From Pachypanchax playfairii (Eukaryota > Chordata > Actinopteri > Cyprinodontiformes > Aplocheilidae): a stretch of DNA of 64,000 bases. The stretch covers positions 3,315,995 through 3,379,994 of the forward strand of contig SSNP01000041.1 in NCBI GenBank assembly GCA_006937955.1. The letters run 5' to 3'. Below are positions 58,104-64,000 of this stretch, piece after piece. The first letter of the stretch is position 1. Every line of letters starts with the position of its first letter. The position numbers were made by a program, and so were the translations under genes. The notes beneath the pieces were generated by a model, which saw nothing but the letters and a program-made list of their open reading frames with translations, was not told where the DNA came from and made no database searches.

Positions 58104-58870
58104 CTAGCACATGTCAGTGATGCGCCTCATGCTCATGAACCTCGTGCCACTCATTCCCATGTTCATGAAGCTCCTGTACTCTCCAGGCCTCAGGTACATC
58201 ATCCTGCCTCTGTAGTGGGGCTGCTCGTACATCAGCCAGTGGCCGTCCATCACATTGCAGGACATGCAGTCAGACATGCGATAGCGGTCCATGATGCTGT
58301 CACAGTCGTCCATCAGCTCGTACATCTGGCCTCCAAAGTTTTCCCTCTCATAGATCCTCATCCTGAAGGAACCTCTATGCTACAATTAAATAGAGAGAAA
58401 ATATATAATCGTTAACATCCAACATCTTAAAATTCTAAATAAAGCAAGTTTTGAGTAAAGTAACGTGCAATGCACTTACATGGGGGATCATTCTGCAGGA
58501 TCTGATGGAATCAAACATCATCCCCATGCTCATCATGCGCTGCATGTCATGGTATTCTCCTCTTCTCATGAAGAACTGCATGCCCATGTAATTAGGACGC
58601 TCATAGACCATGAAGCAGCCACTTTCCACCCTGCAGGACTGACATCTGCTCAGATAGGAGGTGATGTCAGAGCAGTCGCTCATGCACTCATAGGAACGAC
58701 CCTGGAAGTTCCTGTCCTCGTAGAAAACGATCTGAAACAGAGAAAAAGAAAGCTCACAATTACAGAATTAGCTTTGAATCAGGACTAAAATGTAGATTTG
58801 TATTTTATTGGAAAAAAATGACAATGAGGTTTGTTGAAGTTGTTCACAAATTTCACATTACCTTGCCCAT
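58104..58870 (-). CDS. crygm: gamma-crystallin (gammaM type), gene I, reverse orientation
   Basis: Exons on the minus strand: 58870-58862 (MGK), 58731-58480 (84 codons), 58379-58104 (91 codons plus TAG); predicted 178 residues. Introns 130 and 100 bases, GT..AG. Domain 1 begins IVFYEDRNFQGRSYECMSDC and has the longest Greek-key-2 loop of the array (HDMQRMMSMGMMFDSIRSC, with six methionines), ending MIPH. Domain 2 starts HRGSFRMRIYERENFGG. It has RSFMNMGMSGTRF, where nearly all other paralogues have RSFRDMG or RSMRDMG; this swaps a charged RD pair for MN. Ends RRITDMC. AATAAA signal at 58081-58076. Inverted relative to A-H, facing gene H tail to tail across about 5 kb. Confidence 0.96.
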
Positions 58871-58939
58871 GATGGAGGCTTAGGTTGTTTTCAATAGTTG
58901 TTAACAACTTGTTCTGCTAACTCCATGATTGCAGGGCCT

Positions 58940-59005
58940 TTTTATACAAAATCCCAGGGGCCATGATGTGTTGTTATTCAAATGTAGAAAGCTGATGAAT
59001 TAGCA
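58940..59005 (-). promoter_or_regulatory. lens-type proximal promoter of gene I
   Basis: On the minus strand: Maf-like TGCTAATTCATCAGC (59005-58991), AATAACAA (58978-58971) and TATAAAA (58946-58940). The first block differs from that of gene A at a single base. A further TGCTGAACAGG lies upstream on the plus strand at 59016-59026. Confidence 0.65.
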
Positions 59006-59875
59006 GTATGACTTTTGCTGAACAGGGCCTATAAATGTTTAACAATAGTTCTCCATCCATACATTTCTGGCAGCAGTCATCTGCATTGTTCATTTTAAGC
59101 TTAACCTTTGTGTGTATGCCTTTAGCAGTCAAAAGGTTCTCCACATATAGTCAGATCATCACTGATGGAAAGATCGTGACATCAGACCACATCTCAGACA
59201 TATCCAGGACAAACCCAGAATGTTTACCAATATTCTTCTCAGACAAAGAACTGAAAATATTTGAGAGCATTTTATGCCATTCACGGATTGTGAATCCTGT
59301 TTAATTTAAAATGATTCCATGTCATTTCATGTCAATCAGTTTTATTTGCATGGTCAAGTTCAAGTTTTGTTAATTTTTGAATTTACTGTAAAATTAGGTA
59401 AAAATAAGCCATAAGTATGTTTATAGTAACACTGACTGTTTTTATAAGGTTACATTTTGTAACTTATCATAACCTATTCTTGTGAACAGTAAAATCAAAA
59501 TAAAAAGTGAAAACAAATACAGAAGGAACATATTTTCTTCTCATGGTATTTATTTATAATAATAAGTCTTTGCATGAACAAGTTCAAGCAACTTGGATGA
59601 GGTACCACTCACTTTGTCAGGTAGCATTCCAGTGTATTTGTATGAAAAATCAACTTTCATGGATTTACATTCAAAAAAGCTCAACAAATTTTAATTATAG
59701 ATAATTGTATAAAATCAGGACTTGGGGCAACTTCACTGTAAAGAAACCACACCAGACAAATCAAAGTCCTTCATGCAGACAATCAGAATCCACATGATCT
59801 TAATCACGGTTCTTTCTTTCCAGCAAAGTCTCTCTCCTATATTATTCTCAATATTCAAAATATAAAGGAAGAGAG

Positions 59876-60142
59876 TGTGTGTGTGAATGGTTGTTTATCT
59901 ACGTGTGGCCCTGTGATGGACTGGCGACCTGTCCAGGGTGTCCCCCGCCCCTCGCACAAAGACTGCTGGAGATTGGCACCAGCCCCCTGCGACCCTGAAA
60001 AGGAAGAAGCAGGTTTAGAGGATGGATGGATGGATGGATGGATGGATGGATGGATGGATGGATGGATGGATGGATGGATGGATGGATGGATGGATGGATG
60101 GATGGATGGATGGATGGATGGATGGATGGATGGATGGATGGA
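59876..60142 (+). mobile_element. L2-type 3' end with long (GGAT)n tail
   Basis: The block CCTGTGATGGACTGGCGACC / TGTCCAGGGTGTCCCCCGCC and CCCTGCGACCCTGAAAAGG is the 3' end of a common teleost L2-type LINE or its SINE partner. It runs directly into about thirty GGAT units (60020-60142). The head is missing. The tail arrangement explains how this microsatellite arose. Confidence 0.75.
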
Positions 60143-60149
60143 TAAAGGA

Positions 60150-61135
60150 AGAGAAATTGTGGGAAAAAAACATTAAAACAAAATTTCATAGGGACATTTT
60201 TAATCATTATTAATCAAAACTGTAAGACCCTTTTGACATGACAACAAGAGTGAACATTAATCTGTTATAAACTAACATGAAACAGTTCACCACTCTCACC
60301 TGTGGCAGGCTTTTTGTCTTTTGTTTATTTCATCAGTTTTTTTTTCATTTATTTACCATTTATTTAAACAATTAAAACAGATTAAGAACTATTTCTTATT
60401 TTAAATATATCTGATCATAACTTCTCAAAAATCTAACTCACAAACGAATACACTGAACACATTTTAAAAACTGTGGTTGCATCTAGCACATTTGAGAACT
60501 ATCAGAAATGATAGCAGTTACTGTTTTTATAAATATATACAATCAGTGGATTATGTTTGACATTCTGAGTTTGTCTTGATTTGGGAACTCCAGCACCTAA
60601 TTTTAGCATCATATACTGTTGTGTAATGTTTATGACTTGTAATGATTTGATAATTTTCTATTTGTTAAAACAAATGATTTGTTAAGTTAATAAATGGTTT
60701 TGTTAATGAAAATACCCTGGAAATTTGGGAAAAAGCACAACTGCATGTATAGTTTTACAGTTCTAATCACCAAATAAATATTGTGGGTTTTTTTTCCTGT
60801 TTGTCAAGGAAAATATAAGAACTTGTGATTTTTTTTGTTTGTTTGTTTGTTTGTTTATTTGCACTTGACTAGTGACAGTACAGTAATTTCTGCATATTTT
60901 TCCATACAAGTGATGAATTATAAATCACAAAAAAAAAATCACTTGTTGCCCCCTTTTAAGTAAATTTTGGACATAGTAGAAGAAATGCAACTCAGTTGTT
61001 CGTTAACTGTGTTTAACAGTATAAGGCTTATAAATCTATGCAAAGCAACAAAAATCCATTGTTTTGATGTCTTTGAATAGCAAATCATTAACATATCAGT
61101 AAAAACACCCTCACAAAGTTTGTTAAAAACTTAAC
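60150..61135. other. AT-rich intergenic DNA, nothing recognised
   Basis: Contains (GTTT)n at about 60838-60858. No supported gene. Confidence 0.45.
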
Positions 61136-61187
61136 ATCTTTAATTAACAAAATGTTTGGTATTTACAACAAGGTTTTTGCTGGATGG

Positions 61188-61959
61188 CTAAAATTCAGTG
61201 ACTCTCCTAAAGGATCCAACGATGGCACAAGTGGCACACCAGTCACGGTACCTCCTGTACTCTCCAGGTTTCAGAAAGTACTGTCTGCCTCGGAAGTTGG
61301 GGTACTCGTAGAAGATCCAGTACCCATTCATAACATTACAAGAGTAGACATGGCGATGATGGAAACGATCAGATACACAAGGACAGTCATCCATGAACTC
61401 CATCATGTGGCCACTGAAGTCGGGCTTCTCATAGATACGCATTCTGTAGGAGCCTCGATACTGTGTGACAAAGACACCTCAACAAATCACCACATGTCCA
61501 ACAAACATTTTATATAACAAGAGCATAGATTTAAAAATATGCTGTGTTTGTCAGTGTGGTGGGTGCCTTACCATTGGAATCACCCGGCATGATCTGATGC
61601 TGCTGCTGAAGCCCATCCACCGCTGATAGTCAGGATACTCTCCCCTCCTCATGAAGTACTGGTGGCCCATGAAGTTGGGTCTCTCATAGATCATGAAGCA
61701 GCCGCTCTCCACTCGGATGGAGTTGCAGCGGCTGAAGTACAAGTGAAGGTCTGTGCAGTCATTGCTGCACTCATAGCTCCGACCCTGGAAGTTCTTGTCC
61801 TCGTAAAAGATGATCTAGAGGAAGATATGGGTGCATCAAAAGCAAGAGTCAAACTTTGCTTCATTAGCTTTTTTCCAGTATTAATTGTGTAAATGTTTCT
61901 TGTTGCTAATTACAAATTTACTGTGAGCAGAGAGCACAAACAGTCCTTACCTTGCCCAT
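61188..61959 (-). CDS. gammaS/gammaMX-like crystallin, gene J, reverse orientation
   Basis: Exons on the minus strand: 61959-61951 (MGK), 61814-61572 (81 codons), 61460-61188 (90 codons plus TAG); predicted 174 residues. Introns 136 and 111 bases. It differs clearly from its neighbours. Domain 1 has YFSRCNSIRVESG, IYERPNFMGHQYF and GEYPDYQRWMGF. Domain 2 has EKPDFSGHMMEFMDDCP, GYWIFYEYPNFRGRQYFL and RRYRDWCATCAIVGSFRRV, ending TEF. RCNSI, PDYQRWMG, WIFYE and SFRR are features of gammaS and the gammaS-like teleost gammaMX group, and the tryptophans at three of the four classical positions fit that. The CATCA stretch adds cysteines. Low methionine compared with genes C-G. An ATTAAA signal lies at 61144-61139. 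Confidence 0.94.
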
Positions 61960-61996
61960 GGTCGCTGTTGGAGAGATTTCCCATATTTTCAGGGCT

Positions 61997-62030
61997 TTTT
62001 GTACTACCTTTTGACAAACAAAGCTTTGTT
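61997..62030 (-). promoter_or_regulatory. promoter of gene J: weak TATA variant and Sox-type palindrome
   Basis: The TATA position holds TACAAAA (62003-61997 on the minus strand) instead of TATAAAA. Just upstream is a perfect 14-base palindrome AACAAAGCTTTGTT (62017-62030), two inverted Sox-like ACAAAG half sites. No clear Maf-like block was seen. Confidence 0.5.
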
Positions 62031-62034
62031 ATTC

Positions 62035-63105
62035 AAATTCACTTATGGTTATAACTAAAGGCCACTGGCACATGTTTACCTTTTTGTTAGAGCACAACAT
62101 TGGTCAAAAATATGGATGTGCATTTAAAACAGAGATAAATATTTAACTGTTTTGGTGTTTTGACATGCATTGACAAAGGAAAAGACTAGTATGGTATCCA
62201 CACATCCAGTGAACAAAAGCTGCAGAACAATATGGAACAGCCCTTTTGCATTAAATATGTTGTGAAACAGAGCATGAAGCCATTTACTTTCTGTGCTGCT
62301 CTACCTGAGCAGCTACTGTATATGCAGTTAAGTTAGTGTAGATGTGCTGCCAGTCAGTACTGTAGACATAAAACTTTTATTAGGAGTCATTTAGTACATT
62401 AATGCATGGATTAAAGTTTATTTCATAATACTGTAGTACATTTTTTGTAAAACTAAACAATGACTTTGACCTTACAGACCACAAATTTCTTGGTATGTCA
62501 AAGTCATACATGAGGTTGAGTATGGGTTCCTGCTTTTTGGACTTCGGTAGGATTTTACTCACCTCAATGTTAAACACAGTTTATGATTATTTTTGGATTT
62601 TTTTTCTAATTCTTCTCAGTGGTAGGGTGGATATCTTCTGTTGGACGACTGGTGGTTTGATATACAAGTTATAAATTCAAGCATCTTTGGACATGAACCC
62701 TAATTGCTGTTGTTTAAAAAAAGCCCTGAAGAAATGACAGGGTGCACTCGTGTGGCTGAAGCACTGTGCGGAGGCCAGCAAGAGAACAAAACAGTAAATG
62801 TGTTTGAACACACTGAATTAATGTTTCAGATGTTCTCCTAATTGGATTATATTCAAGAACAAATACAAATCCCAAATACAACTTTTCCTCTGTAGCTAGA
62901 TTTTACTATTTAATGATATAAAATTGGGCACAATTACATTAATATTTATCCCAAAAGCTAATATATTTTGAAATCTATTATTATCTGTGTTATTCAAGAA
63001 TATCAGGACAGATTAGAATAATATGTCTGTATATAGAAAAGAATGTAATTAATTAAATATCAGTTTTCCAGAAGAATTTTGCTTTTGAACATTTTTTTTG
63101 TTTTC
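62035..63105. other. intergenic DNA, nothing coding recognised
   Basis: A minus-strand frame at 62380-62577 (LPKSKKQEPILNLMYDF) looks protein-like but no family is recognised. Confidence 0.35.
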
Positions 63106-63107
63106 TT

Positions 63108-63592
63108 TTAAAGCAGAACTAAGTAAGTTTTTTCACCTCAATAAATGTTTTCTAGAGTCCCTGTGGAGGTAAACAAGGACTTGGCGGGGTGATTCGTGGG
63201 TCCCTCCCCTCCCTCCGGGGTCTGTGTCCTGAAAGCAGCACTTGCAACTTTCAGTGGATCGGACCCGACTAATCTCGCGAGAACAAACCTGCTTTACGGC
63301 ACTCACACTCACGTACATAAATACAAGCATGAAGCCCTTGTAGTTGTTAGCAACGCCACCTTTAGGAGCGCAAATATGACAATAATACTCACCTGTCGAG
63401 ACATTTTCTTGGTTTTGTTTTTCTTTCTTCTTGCAAAAGCGTTCTCTGCGCGTTGTTGTTGGGGGGGCGGCGGCGGGGTGGAGGGGGTGGGGGGGGGTCT
63501 GCGGCGGCGGTGGGGGAACGTTACGACAGTGAGCTTTCACAGGGGACCAGTAGGGGGAGAGCGAGAGCAAAACTTACTTAGTTCTGCTTTAA
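63108..63592. mobile_element. TTAA-flanked MITE with perfect 20-bp inverted ends (family 7)
   Basis: AGCAGAACTAAGTAAGTTTT begins at 63112 and occurs inverted at 63569-63588 without a mismatch. TTAA flanks both sides (63108-63111 and 63589-63592). The body is GC-rich and contains a strongly G-rich strand at about 63460-63517. No transposase. The intact ends suggest a young insertion. Confidence 0.92.
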
Positions 63593-64000
63593 CAGATGAT
63601 TTATCTCTTCATGTTATAATCCATAATTTGGCTCTGTTTTAAAATGATTGTTCTGACCCAGATTGTGTAACATATTGTCCGTCCAGTAACACAAAAACTA
63701 TATAAGTCTTCCATCACAGACATCAGCTAATCCTAAATAGAAGAGGAGAAAAACGCTGGAATTGTTTTGTATGCCTAAAATTTTAATTAAATTACAGTGT
63801 AAAAGCTTGATAAAAACACTAATGTAAAAAGTGTTTGGCTGGACATTAAAAATATGTTCATTCTTCCTTCATCTAATAATTTTAGGGTTACTTTGTAAAT
63901 GTAATTAAAATTAAAGCTGCTATACTTAATTTGCATAACAAATTAGCTTAACAGGTTTTTTTTCATGCCCATTAAAAACGTTTTAACACAGCATGGAGAA
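63593..64000. other. AT-rich DNA to the window edge, nothing recognised
   Basis: No supported feature. Confidence 0.5.

Noticed and set aside
58215..58788. Long open frames on the plus strand over genes I and J (and minus-strand frames over A-H, e.g. 19118-19462, 32678-32983, 48693-49145)
   Set aside because: They are antisense shadows of crystallin exons: histidine- and valine-rich text produced by the opposite strand of methionine-rich coding sequence, crossing the splice sites.
59877..60213. Open frames of repeating MDGW or HPSI residues
   Set aside because: Translation of the (GGAT)n microsatellite, not a protein.
62380..62577. Minus-strand frame with LPKSKKQEPILNLMYDF
   Set aside because: Looks somewhat protein-like but has no recognised family, no convincing start or acceptor and no support nearby.
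63133..63642. 145-148-codon open frames at the G-rich block
   Set aside because: They lie across a MITE with perfect inverted ends and are driven by G/C homopolymer runs.

Overview
This window is vertebrate nuclear DNA from a teleost fish. The evidence is a tandem array of methionine-rich gamma-crystallin (gammaM) lens genes with the standard three-exon structure. AT-rich intergenic DNA holds fish-type mobile elements: Tc1-like, hAT, PIF/Harbinger, L2/CR1-type LINE fragments, tRNA-like SINEs and many TTAA-flanked elements. Simple repeats are frequent, and a 10-N assembly gap (31556-31565) lies in a GATA tract. There is no bacterial, organellar or viral content.

Layout. 1-18.5 kb: no confident host gene; microsatellites, mobile-element debris and one possible minus-strand first exon near 1560-1589. 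18.6-53.2 kb: eight forward gamma-crystallin genes, called A to H here (18677-19450, 24102-25110, 27870-28576, 32378-33094, 38901-39597, 44907-45644, 48229-48977, 52274-53169). 58.1-62.0 kb: two reverse-strand genes, I (58104-58870, gammaM type) and J (61188-61959, gammaS/gammaMX-like with tryptophans). 62-64 kb: a small TTAA-flanked element with perfect inverted ends, and otherwise nothing recognised.

Each crystallin gene has a tiny first exon (3-11 codons), a second exon for the N-terminal two-Greek-key domain and a third exon for the C-terminal domain. Both introns are phase 0 with GT..AG ends. The predicted proteins are 174-184 residues, the usual size of soluble structural lens proteins. 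Genes A to I have a TATA box and J has a weak variant. Genes B to H also share a Maf-response-like element (TGCTGA..TCAG type) 46-57 bases upstream of the TATA start, and usually a Sox-like AACAAT about 38 bases upstream. A and I share a different version of the Maf-like element. This fits coordinated lens-fibre expression.

Between the genes lie at least seven types of element flanked by TTAA. Their ends begin TTAAAG, as in T2/Kolobok-type transposons; one carries a decayed THAP zinc finger and another an exon-like open frame ending at a splice donor. Some insertions are nested or abutting and can be ordered in time. I found no new multi-gene system. The points most worth a second look are the shared promoter grammar, exon-level sequence homogenisation among the crystallins, their N-terminal and loop variation, and the TTAA-element collection.
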